From Pseudomonas cannabina (lineage in GTDB: Bacteria; Pseudomonadota; Gammaproteobacteria; Pseudomonadales; Pseudomonadaceae), in contig NZ_FNKU01000001.1 of NCBI RefSeq assembly GCF_900100365.1, forward strand, positions 5,087,501-5,151,500: DNA of 64,000 bases, read 5' to 3'. Shown piece after piece: positions 9,621 through 17,536 of the stretch; within the stretch, counting starts at the first letter, position 1; each line of letters opens with the position of its first letter. Under the pieces are notes generated by a model. The model did not search any database and was not told where the DNA came from. It was given only the letters and a program-made list of their open reading frames with translations. The position numbers and the translations under genes were made by a program.

Positions 9621-12600
9621 ATGGACGATGAAGTTGGCAATGACCTTACGGTCAGTGAATATTTTCGATTGAACCCGATCAATTTGCATTCACCTGCGGC
9701 GCTTGCCGCCGAGGACGTAGCCCAGGTTTGCCTGCTTAAATGGGGCGTTGAACTCGACCCGGACCAGACTCTGATCGCTACCCTGTACCTGGAAGATCCC
9801 GGCGTTTACCCGACACCGCAGCGTGCCAATGTCGCGCATACGATGACGTTGACCCAGGCGTTGCTGCGCAACTGGCAACAGAGTGGCAGCGGAGACTGGT
9901 TCGAGCACCTTGGTCATTTACAGGCGCATCGCAACGGCGGCTTCAGTTGCCGGGTCGTGGAAGAAAAGCTGCTGTCTGCCGATTGCGTGGCCTATGAGGC
10001 CATCTACCTGAAGTCCGATCCCCAGCAATACGACTCGAGCACGCAGCTTGATATCACCGCCGAGGCATTCAAGCGATACGTCTGGGATCACAACCTGCAA
10101 TCAGGTTACCTGGCCTACCTCCAGCAGTTTTGGCAGGCACACGCCAAAGACTACAACCTGATGCTCAAGGCCGGGTTGTTCCGGGCTGCCTGTTTGCAGG
10201 CCGACGAAAAAACCCTGAAAGCCGAGCACAAGGCGATGGTTCTGGAGGCTTTGGGTCTGCCCGGTGACAAAGGCTGGGACGAACTGAGCTTCGATGATTT
10301 CGTGGCCGCACCGGTCTCCACGCGCGTGACTGTTTCGGAACTGCTGGTGCATGGCTACAGCGCTGTCGACATCATGGTCATCCGCAGTGTGGATTCGCCC
10401 ACTGTTCTGCTCTATATCCCCGGCAACTCTTCACCCATTCATGCATTCAAGAACGCTGATCACCTTAAGGACCGGGTCGCCTGGATATGCAAAGACCCGG
10501 GCAGGCGTCGTGCCTTCGAATCGCATTTCAGCGCTGCAGATGATGTCGATGGCTTTTTCTACAGCGGTGTCGCCACGGCCTTGCGAGGCTTTGCGGTCTA
10601 TCCGAAGCTGCTGGATTCGGCGACCGGTGCCTGGAACCCGCGCAAGCTGGTGCAGTTCGGCGAACCGCTGCATCCGTGGCCGTTCTCGCACTTCAAGGAC
10701 CGGATCAAGGCGAAATCCGAAGCCGATGCGCTGCAGAAGATCCATGGCCATGGCGACTATTGGAAAGAAGAAGTCAGCAGTGGTCTGAGTGAATGCGTGT
10801 CGGTCCTGGGCGGCGTCGCCATGGTCTTTCCGGAACTGATGCCGGTCATTGCGAGCTTGTCCGCCGTATTGGCGGGGCTGGGTGTCGACAAGGCCGTGAA
10901 TGGTCGCACGCTGGAAGAGCGTCAGGCCGGGCTGGGCCGTATCGCATTCGGCGTATTGAACGCGCTGCCGTTCATCGCCGAGGGCGCAGTGCCGGTCGAT
11001 GCCGGGATTGAGGCGGGAGTGGTTGAAGAAGCAGAGGGTGGTTATGAGGTTCCCGGTTCTTCGACCGACACCGGCCCGCCGGACGAATTTGTGCCGGTCC
11101 CGGTATTCAGGCCCGAGCCGCCGGCCTTGCGGTCGCTCAACCCGAAAATGAAACGCCTGTTACGGGCGCTGGAAGCACCGACCGAACTGCCGGGTCTGTC
11201 GGCAGGCGAAGTGGCGGGCGTGTACCCGTTGCAGGGCAAGCAATACATCGAACTGCATGACCAGGTTTTCCGGGTGGAGTGGGTGTCGCAGGAAAAGCAG
11301 TACCGCATTCGCTCGGTCTCCGAGCCTCGTGCCTGGGGGCCCTATGTGAAGACAATTGATTCGGGTTACTGGGATCTGGACCTCAAGCTCGGGCTGCGCG
11401 GCGGTGAAAGTTTTGACGGCTCACAGTTGCCTCCCCTCAGTGACGCGGAAAGCGCGGCGGTGTCTGTTTTAGCCGACGAGCCGAAAATCGACGTGCAGCG
11501 CTGGGGCCCCAAGGTGCAGGTCGAGTTGCCGCTGGACGGCGTTCTTGTCGAGGAGGTCCTGAATCCGAAACGAGGCACGATCACCGAGAAGTATTTCATT
11601 CAACTCAACGGGAAAAAGACCAACGTTTACTACAACGCTGATCTTATGTGCTGGCGAACGGATACGTCAGAGCATGGTGTCGTCTGGCTGGATCGGAACG
11701 GAAGCTGGAATCGCGGCTCGAAAACGGCATTCAAAAAAATAGAGGCCAGCCTCCCGCAAAGCCGACGCTTCGAGATATTTATCTTCCCGCGTGTGCCCCG
11801 GCTGCCGTTAGATGCACAGCCCGTCAGTCGCGTGGTTCATCACATCTGGATGGGGGACAGGATACCGGGCGAAAACCTGCTGGAAAAAATGCTCGCCAAT
11901 ATGCGCATCAGTCCGGATTTGCGGTTCAAATTGCACATCGATATCAGCGACCCGATGGCTTATGAGCAGCTCTTTGATTACTTCTTCGAATATCCGCAAA
12001 TGCAGATATCTCACCTCAAGGATGAGGCGTTCTATCCGGAGTTCTTGAGCGGCGAAAACGGAGAAGCCTTCAACTATTTCATGCATTCGGACAACCGTAA
12101 CTATGCAGCTGCCTCGGATATTCTGCGTTATCGGCTGATTAACGAGTACGGCGGCATTTATCTCGATTGCGACGACACGATTGACGTCTCATTCGCAGGT
12201 ATTCCATTGAAAGCAGGCCCGAATGATCTGCTGCTGGGGCGGCGTCTGGAGGCCAGACAGCTTAGCTACAAGGGGCCGGGCAATAGCCACTTTGCCAGCC
12301 ATCCGGATAATCCGGTTCTGAAAAGAATGCTGAAGGAAATCAAGAAACGCTTCGACAGCGAAAAGCAGACCAATCAGGCGTTCTTCAGTACTCGCAGGCC
12401 TTACATCGACCGCAGCAGCGAAGCTTTGCGCGTCGAATCACGAGACAGAATGACACCGTATATGACACGCATCTCGGACCTGACCGGGCCCAAGCTCATG
12501 TCCGATGTTTTGAGAGCAGCGCGCCCTGACTACTTCGATCTGTTGGAACGCTCCTATCTGCCTGTTGATGAAGTCATTTCCGTGTTGTACATCGACCACC

Positions 12601-12677
12601 TCACCGACGCTGTGAACTTTTATTTCCCGTTCAAGGGCCAGGCGAAAATTTCTCCAGGCGATGAAAACGGCTGGTAA
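9621..12677 (+). CDS. Large toxin with C-terminal TcdA/TcdB-type glycosyltransferase domain (toxin A)
   Basis: A 1018-residue protein of the kind pseudomonad annotations call dermonecrotic-toxin-domain proteins. Residues 1-500 hold the alpha-helical delivery-like body with a TVLLYIPG segment; about 395-460 is hydrophobic and contains DKAVNGRTLEERQAG. A beta-rich module at about 530-605 (GVYPLQGKQYIEL) precedes the C-terminal catalytic part. That part starts with VVHHIWMG (W743), continues with AAASDILRYRLINEYGGIY and carries a DXD motif D849-C-D851. These match the GT-A glycosyltransferase of large clostridial toxins in order and spacing, so it may sugar-modify a host protein such as a small GTPase; the target is inference. 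No signal peptide and no hrp box was seen. ATG at 9621 chosen because MDDEVGND begins soluble helical sequence; its ribosome-binding site is weak. Next to a second toxin of the same design. Confidence 0.82.
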   Translation: MDDEVGNDLTVSEYFRLNPINLHSPAALAAEDVAQVCLLKWGVELDPDQTLIATLYLEDPGVYPTPQRANVAHTMTLTQALLRNWQQSGSGDWFEHLGHLQAHRNGGFSCRVVEEKLLSADCVAYEAIYLKSDPQQYDSSTQLDITAEAFKRYVWDHNLQSGYLAYLQQFWQAHAKDYNLMLKAGLFRAACLQADEKTLKAEHKAMVLEALGLPGDKGWDELSFDDFVAAPVSTRVTVSELLVHGYSAVDIMVIRSVDSPTVLLYIPGNSSPIHAFKNADHLKDRVAWICKDPGRRRAFESHFSAADDVDGFFYSGVATALRGFAVYPKLLDSATGAWNPRKLVQFGEPLHPWPFSHFKDRIKAKSEADALQKIHGHGDYWKEEVSSGLSECVSVLGGVAMVFPELMPVIASLSAVLAGLGVDKAVNGRTLEERQAGLGRIAFGVLNALPFIAEGAVPVDAGIEAGVVEEAEGGYEVPGSSTDTGPPDEFVPVPVFRPEPPALRSLNPKMKRLLRALEAPTELPGLSAGEVAGVYPLQGKQYIELHDQVFRVEWVSQEKQYRIRSVSEPRAWGPYVKTIDSGYWDLDLKLGLRGGESFDGSQLPPLSDAESAAVSVLADEPKIDVQRWGPKVQVELPLDGVLVEEVLNPKRGTITEKYFIQLNGKKTNVYYNADLMCWRTDTSEHGVVWLDRNGSWNRGSKTAFKKIEASLPQSRRFEIFIFPRVPRLPLDAQPVSRVVHHIWMGDRIPGENLLEKMLANMRISPDLRFKLHIDISDPMAYEQLFDYFFEYPQMQISHLKDEAFYPEFLSGENGEAFNYFMHSDNRNYAAASDILRYRLINEYGGIYLDCDDTIDVSFAGIPLKAGPNDLLLGRRLEARQLSYKGPGNSHFASHPDNPVLKRMLKEIKKRFDSEKQTNQAFFSTRRPYIDRSSEALRVESRDRMTPYMTRISDLTGPKLMSDVLRAARPDYFDLLERSYLPVDEVISVLYIDHLTDAVNFYFPFKGQAKISPGDENGW

Positions 12678-12690
12678 CGGCCACTGTTGG

Positions 12691-12724
12691 CAGCGGCCCG
12701 ACTTCACCGCAGGGCGGGCCGCTG
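12691..12724 (+). terminator. GC-rich hairpin after toxin A
   Basis: CAGCGGCCCG at 12691-12700 pairs perfectly with CGGGCCGCTG at 12715-12724 across a 14-base loop, 14 bp after the toxin A stop. No T-run follows, so termination would be Rho-dependent or weak; it may also stabilise the mRNA 3' end. Confidence 0.4.
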
Positions 12725-12757
12725 GCCGGATCATGCACTGCGCATCAAAACGTTCGT

Positions 12758-12785
12758 GTCGCTATACATAGGTCGCTATACATAG
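12758..12785 (+). repeat. Tandem 14-bp direct repeat before toxin B
   Basis: GTCGCTATACATAG occurs twice with no gap (12758-12771 and 12772-12785), about 65 bp before the toxin B start. Each copy contains TATACAT, a possible -10 element. It may be a recent slippage duplication of promoter DNA or two adjacent regulator sites. Confidence 0.75.
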
Positions 12786-12848
12786 ATAGTGCCATGAGCA
12801 CGCTGATGAATGATTACGTACATGACTTCTCTGATAAAGGAAGACGTC

Positions 12849-15470
12849 ATGACATCCGCACTAACGAACACACACAAGACCGATCAGCAACAGCTCCGTG
12901 AACGCGCGCGACAGTTTGTTCTCGATTATCCCGACCTGCACGATCTGGCGTTTTCCGCCGCCAGCAAGATTATTCTTCAACATGCTCACCGACCCTTCAA
13001 CCCCGAGCATGTGTATTGGCATCGATTCGGTAAAGCCAGCAGCAGCCCGCGCACCTTTACCGGTTGGCAGCATTCCGGAAAACCGCTGCAGTCCATGACA
13101 TTGATCGAGCTGCTGATGCGGCACTTCAGTGTTCACGACCAGGAAGCCAGCGACGAACTTTCTCTCTATGGCGGGTTTTATACCGACGGCCCGGAGCACG
13201 AGTTTTTCGACGAACGCAATGAGGTGCCGATGCTCCCTCAGGATGTACTCAGGGACATGTGGACGCTCGACTTCAGCGCGCTCTACACCCGCCGCATGGA
13301 GCATTTCTGGAAGACTCACAGTGAGAACTTCTGCATGCTGGCCAAAGCGCAATATCTGGTTGCAGCCACCCACTGCCTGCGCAAGGGGCAGCTGTCGCCG
13401 GCGGATTTCGGACTTGTCACCCGCATCGCCACTGCTGATCCATCGCAGCCGCTGACTCTGAAAGCGCTGCAAGACCCGCTTCCGGTCGCTGCCGGGCTTT
13501 CGGTGCATACGCTGGACATAAATGGCATCAAGGCCCACGACATACTGCGTATTGTCATTGCGGACGGACGGGAAGTGATTTATCGGCCTGACGCCGAGCA
13601 GCCTTTTCTGGCGTTCGACAGCGAACGCGCTGTGTACACCTGGCTTAAGGGGCAGTTCGCGGGCGGGCGTGCCGATGAAGCGATAACGCGTCACTTCTTG
13701 CGTGGCGAAGCCTCCCGGGCAGAAGACAGCGCCCGCTTCTATCGCGGCGTGAGCGATATGCTTGCACACGATTGGCGTGCCGATGTTCGCATCATCAATC
13801 AGTCTGCAGCGCATGTTACGGGTGACCCTTTTGTTTATTTGCGTGACGTCGCCCGGCAAGTAATGAGCGCCGACGCCCACCAGTTGCTGACGTCCAACGC
13901 CGATCTGCGCAAGCAAATGTGGATCGGTTACCTGAGTGCGTTTATTCAGGCATTCGGCGGGCTCGCTCCGCTGGGCTGGCCAGTCGCGTTGACGCTGGTT
14001 GGAGCGAGCCTTGCCAATACCGGTTTGAATATCGATCAGGCCGTCAATGGCAAAACTGCCGCGCAGCGCAAGGCCGGTGTATTGGGCGCCATCATCAACA
14101 CGGTTTATCTGCTCTTCAATCTGCCTTTTTTGATGGCGGTACGCGTCACGCCAGAGTCTTCGCTGGTAACGCCGCTGGACGGTATGGCGATCCCCGGTGA
14201 TGTTGCGGTGAGCGGCAGCGTGCCTGTCGACCCTCTGGAGAACATGGAAGGCAATCTGCTGCTGGACGGCCTCACGCCTTCAGCCGGAGAAGGTCGACTG
14301 CGTGGCATTTACACGCTGGGTAACGGTGAAACCTGGATCAAACTTGCGGAACTGCCTTATCGCGTGATGTTCAATGAGCAACAGCAGTGCTGGCTGATCG
14401 TCAATCCGGATAACCCGTTTGCGTTCGTGGGTGGCAAACCCGTTCGCTTGAATGCCGAAGGGAACTGGACATTGATGAAGATGCCCGGCTTGCAGGGCGG
14501 CTCGCCGATGGATGGACAGGCCCCGTCGAGCAGCACATCGGCTACGGTTGGCAAACCTTACGTGACGGTGCGCTCCACGTTTTGGGACCGGTATCTGCAA
14601 GCGGACATGTACAACGAGCAGGATTACGCAGAAACAGCCTTGGCTCGGCAGAAGCAGGCAATGGCAATCTGGGAACCCACTCCGGACGATGTTTTAGAGT
14701 CTGACTCGTCGCCTGATGGCGACCAGGTGTACCGGGACCCTTGGCACGGCAAACACCGCGTGTTCAAGTTGGGCGAGGACGACTATTACGCCGCCAATAT
14801 CATGCTTTACACCCAGGAAGATGATGAGTTCAATCAGTTCCTGCGCACCGGCGAGCACAAGGGCCGAAACCAGATCAGCGCCATCGAGCGGCTGGCCGAT
14901 GATGTCAACGTGGTGGGCTATAACAATGACGTCGAGCTGTACCGTGGCGGCAGCGGCGAGCGGGGCACCTCGGGAGCAGTATTTCGTAGGGGGCGGATCA
15001 AGGTGGGCGATGTGCTGGTCAATACCGATGTCACCTCGTTCAGCGAAAACCCTTACGTGGTGGGTACTTTCGCCAGCAGTCGGGCCGGCGCGCCCACCAC
15101 TGCAATCGCCGCGCCGGTGACCTTCGATGACACCTCGGTGGTCTTCGTTCTGCCCAAGGGGCAGTATCTGAGGGCCACGCCGATTGCGCCCTTCTCGGCG
15201 TCACCCGAGGAAGCCGAGTCGATCTTTCTGCCGGGCTGCTATTTCCAGATCGACAGTATCGAGGAAGTGGTCGGTGAGTTTTATCGCATCATGAAAATCC
15301 AGCTGCAGGAGGTCGATCGCCCACTCATGGGGCGGGCACTTTACGATCTGCGTACCGGCGAGCCGTTCAGTCGAGAGCAGTACGCGCTCAAGCTGGGCGC
15401 AGATGCAAGCGTACTGGTCGACCGGTTTTTCCCGCAGGATTCACTGACTGACCTGTTCAGTCCTCACTGA
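12849..15470 (+). CDS. Large toxin with C-terminal ADP-ribosyltransferase-like domain (toxin B)
   Basis: An 873-residue protein with the same body plan as its upstream neighbour. The N-terminal helical region includes EHFWKTHSENFCMLAKAQ and VIYRPDAEQPFLAF. A hydrophobic hairpin at about 355-440 contains NIDQAVNGKTAAQRKAG, nearly the same motif as in toxin A. The beta-rich module at about 480-560 contains NPFAFVGGKPVRLNAEGNW. The C-terminal region shows an R-S-E type ADP-ribosyltransferase signature: R699 in LYRGGS, S730-F-S732 in TSFSEN, and E788-A-E790 in EEAESIFLPG. It probably ADP-ribosylates a target protein; Arg-specific chemistry would be expected from the E-x-E. The ATG at 12849 has AAGGAAG 6 nt upstream, better than the in-frame ATGs at 12810 and 12822. 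No signal peptide was seen; secretion route unknown. Confidence 0.82.
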   Translation: MTSALTNTHKTDQQQLRERARQFVLDYPDLHDLAFSAASKIILQHAHRPFNPEHVYWHRFGKASSSPRTFTGWQHSGKPLQSMTLIELLMRHFSVHDQEASDELSLYGGFYTDGPEHEFFDERNEVPMLPQDVLRDMWTLDFSALYTRRMEHFWKTHSENFCMLAKAQYLVAATHCLRKGQLSPADFGLVTRIATADPSQPLTLKALQDPLPVAAGLSVHTLDINGIKAHDILRIVIADGREVIYRPDAEQPFLAFDSERAVYTWLKGQFAGGRADEAITRHFLRGEASRAEDSARFYRGVSDMLAHDWRADVRIINQSAAHVTGDPFVYLRDVARQVMSADAHQLLTSNADLRKQMWIGYLSAFIQAFGGLAPLGWPVALTLVGASLANTGLNIDQAVNGKTAAQRKAGVLGAIINTVYLLFNLPFLMAVRVTPESSLVTPLDGMAIPGDVAVSGSVPVDPLENMEGNLLLDGLTPSAGEGRLRGIYTLGNGETWIKLAELPYRVMFNEQQQCWLIVNPDNPFAFVGGKPVRLNAEGNWTLMKMPGLQGGSPMDGQAPSSSTSATVGKPYVTVRSTFWDRYLQADMYNEQDYAETALARQKQAMAIWEPTPDDVLESDSSPDGDQVYRDPWHGKHRVFKLGEDDYYAANIMLYTQEDDEFNQFLRTGEHKGRNQISAIERLADDVNVVGYNNDVELYRGGSGERGTSGAVFRRGRIKVGDVLVNTDVTSFSENPYVVGTFASSRAGAPTTAIAAPVTFDDTSVVFVLPKGQYLRATPIAPFSASPEEAESIFLPGCYFQIDSIEEVVGEFYRIMKIQLQEVDRPLMGRALYDLRTGEPFSREQYALKLGADASVLVDRFFPQDSLTDLFSPH

Positions 15471-15492
15471 TCAAGCGCCTCTCAGGTTTTCA

Positions 15493-17295
15493 TCAGAACC
15501 AGTCATCGCGCATGGCCAGGCATGTGTCATCGCGGTTTTCCAGAATCGCCAGTTCGTGATGGCAGCCCGGTATTTCCCATGTCAGGAAATACCGGGCGGC
15601 TTGCAATTTGCCGTGGTAAAAATCGCTGTCGGCCGGATTGCCCTTGCTCAGACCCTGTTCGGCACGCAGCGCCTGCTCCAGCCAGCGCCAGCCGATGATC
15701 GTGTGCCCGAATACCTTGAGGTACAGCGCCGAGTTGGCGAGCGTGCTGCTGATTCTGCCTTGCGCCAGATCCGTCAACAGCCCAAGGGTGACCGCCTGCA
15801 AACGCGCCACCAGATGCTCCAGCGGTTGGCGCAGTTCATTCAGGGACTCGTGCGCGTGCGCTTGCTCGCAGGTGCCGGAGATCAGGCGCAGCAGTTGCTT
15901 CAGGCCTGTGCCGCCGTTTTGCGCCAGTTTGCGTCCCAGCAGGTCCAGTGACTGAATACCCTGCGTGCCCTCATGAATCGGGTTGAGGCGATTGTCGCGG
16001 TAATACTGCTCGACGGGGTACTCGCGGGTGTAGCCGTGACCGCCGAGCACCTGAATCGCCAGCTCGTTGGCCTTCAGGCAAAACTCCGAGGGCCAGGATT
16101 TGACCACCGGGGTCAGCAGGTCGAGCAATTCGTGAGCCTGTTTGCGCACGTCGTCGGTTTCGCCGGTCTCGGTATCGTCAAACAGCCGCGAGGCATACAG
16201 GCACAGGTCGAACGCGCCTTCCACGTAGGCTTTCTGAGTCAGCAGCATGCGCCGCACATCCGCGTGCTGAATGATCGGCACGGGCTTGCTGTCCGGGCTT
16301 TTGCTGTCTGGCAAACGTCCTTGTGGCCGGTCGCGGGCGTACTCCAGCGAATAAAGGTAGCCCGAGTAGCCGAGCATCGTAGCGCCAAGGCCCACGCCGA
16401 TGCGTGCTTCGTTCATCATCTGGAACATGTAACTCAGGCCGTGGTGCGGCTTGCCCACCAGATAGCCGACACACTCGCCGTTATCGCCGAAGTTGAGCGC
16501 GGTGGACGTGGTGCCTTTCCAGCCCATCTTGTGGAACAGCCCGGCCAGCAACACATCGTTGCGTTTACCCAGACTGCCGTCTTCATTGACGAGGAACTTG
16601 GGCACGATAAACAGCGAGATGCCTTTGACCCCGCCAGGCGCATCCGGCAGTTTTGCCAGGACCATGTGCACGATGTTTTCCGACAGCGCATGATCGCCCC
16701 CGGAAATGAATATCTTGTTGCCGCGCAGCCGGTAGGTGCCGTCGGTTGCCGGTTCGGCACGCGTGCGAATGTCCGAGAGGGACGAGCCCGCATGCGGCTC
16801 GGTCAGCGCCATGGTGCCGAAAAAACGACCCTCGATCATCGGTTGCAGAAACCGCTGCTTTTGCTCGTCGTTGCCGAAGCTCTCGATCAGGTTGGCGGCA
16901 CCCATCGTCAGGAACGGGTACGACGTGGTCCCGACGTTGGCCGCCTGAAAGTGTGCAAAACAGGCTTGCGACAGCAGGGTTGGCAGCTGCATGCCGCCTG
17001 CTTCGAAATCACGCGACGCATTGAGAAAGCCCGCCGCGATAAACGCATCGACCGCAGGCTTGACCTCCGGAATCAGAATCGCCTCGCCATTCTCGTAGCG
17101 CGGTTCGTTCTCGTCGGCCTTGCGGTTATGCGGCGCGAAATACTTTTCCGCGAGGGCCCGCGCTGTGCCCAGCGCTGCATCAAAGGTTTCCCGCGAATGC
17201 TCGGTAAACCGCTCACGCCGGATCAGCCCCTCGGCGTCCAGCACTTCATACAGCTCGAAAGCCAGATTTCGGGAACTGAGCAGCGACTCGGACAT
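15493..17295 (-). CDS. Acyl-CoA dehydrogenase
   Basis: A 600-residue FAD-dependent acyl-CoA dehydrogenase of the long subfamily that carries an extra C-terminal helical domain (DmdC/FadE-like). Visible elements are the FAD/substrate segment MALTEPHAGSSLSDIRTRA at about 160-180, ISGGDHAL, the helix-rich core, and the C-terminal stretch IHEGTQGIQSLDLLGRK, whose Glu is the expected catalytic base. It would carry out the first oxidation of fatty or methylmercapto acyl-CoA; the chain specificity cannot be read from sequence. It stands alone between the convergent toxin B gene and putA, which lies upstream on the same strand. Confidence 0.9.
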   Translation of the reverse strand: MSESLLSSRNLAFELYEVLDAEGLIRRERFTEHSRETFDAALGTARALAEKYFAPHNRKADENEPRYENGEAILIPEVKPAVDAFIAAGFLNASRDFEAGGMQLPTLLSQACFAHFQAANVGTTSYPFLTMGAANLIESFGNDEQKQRFLQPMIEGRFFGTMALTEPHAGSSLSDIRTRAEPATDGTYRLRGNKIFISGGDHALSENIVHMVLAKLPDAPGGVKGISLFIVPKFLVNEDGSLGKRNDVLLAGLFHKMGWKGTTSTALNFGDNGECVGYLVGKPHHGLSYMFQMMNEARIGVGLGATMLGYSGYLYSLEYARDRPQGRLPDSKSPDSKPVPIIQHADVRRMLLTQKAYVEGAFDLCLYASRLFDDTETGETDDVRKQAHELLDLLTPVVKSWPSEFCLKANELAIQVLGGHGYTREYPVEQYYRDNRLNPIHEGTQGIQSLDLLGRKLAQNGGTGLKQLLRLISGTCEQAHAHESLNELRQPLEHLVARLQAVTLGLLTDLAQGRISSTLANSALYLKVFGHTIIGWRWLEQALRAEQGLSKGNPADSDFYHGKLQAARYFLTWEIPGCHHELAILENRDDTCLAMRDDWF

Positions 17296-17418
17296 GATGA
17301 CGTACCTGTTTTTGGAATAGGCTCAGTCTAGGTTGCGTCGCGGGAAGAGGGTAGCAAGATTGATTCGCGTGTTAGGCAGGCGTGGCGACGCGGTATTGTG
17401 TGGTTTGTGCGAAACAGC

Positions 17419-17523
17419 GGACGCAGAGCGTCCACAACAGCATGCGACGCGGAGCGTCGCACGATAGTTGAGATCGTTCCTCACGCTCCAGCGTAGGAAT
17501 GCCTTGGGTGACGCTCCGCGTCA
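17419..17523. repeat. Cluster of REP-like palindromes between putA and the dehydrogenase gene
   Basis: Three related short hairpins occur in the space between putA and the acyl-CoA dehydrogenase: GGACGC-AGA-GCGTCC at 17419-17433, TGCGACGC-GGA-GCGTCGCA at 17443-17461, and TGACGC-TCC-GCGTCA at 17509-17523 in inverse orientation. Between the last two lies GTTCCTCACGCTCCAGCGTA, another imperfect hairpin. The shared GACGC-nnn-GCGTC core and mixed orientation are typical of BIME-type extragenic repeats in pseudomonads. They sit just after the putA stop and may act in transcription termination or mRNA stability. Confidence 0.75.
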
Positions 17524-17536
17524 TAGAGCGCGACGG

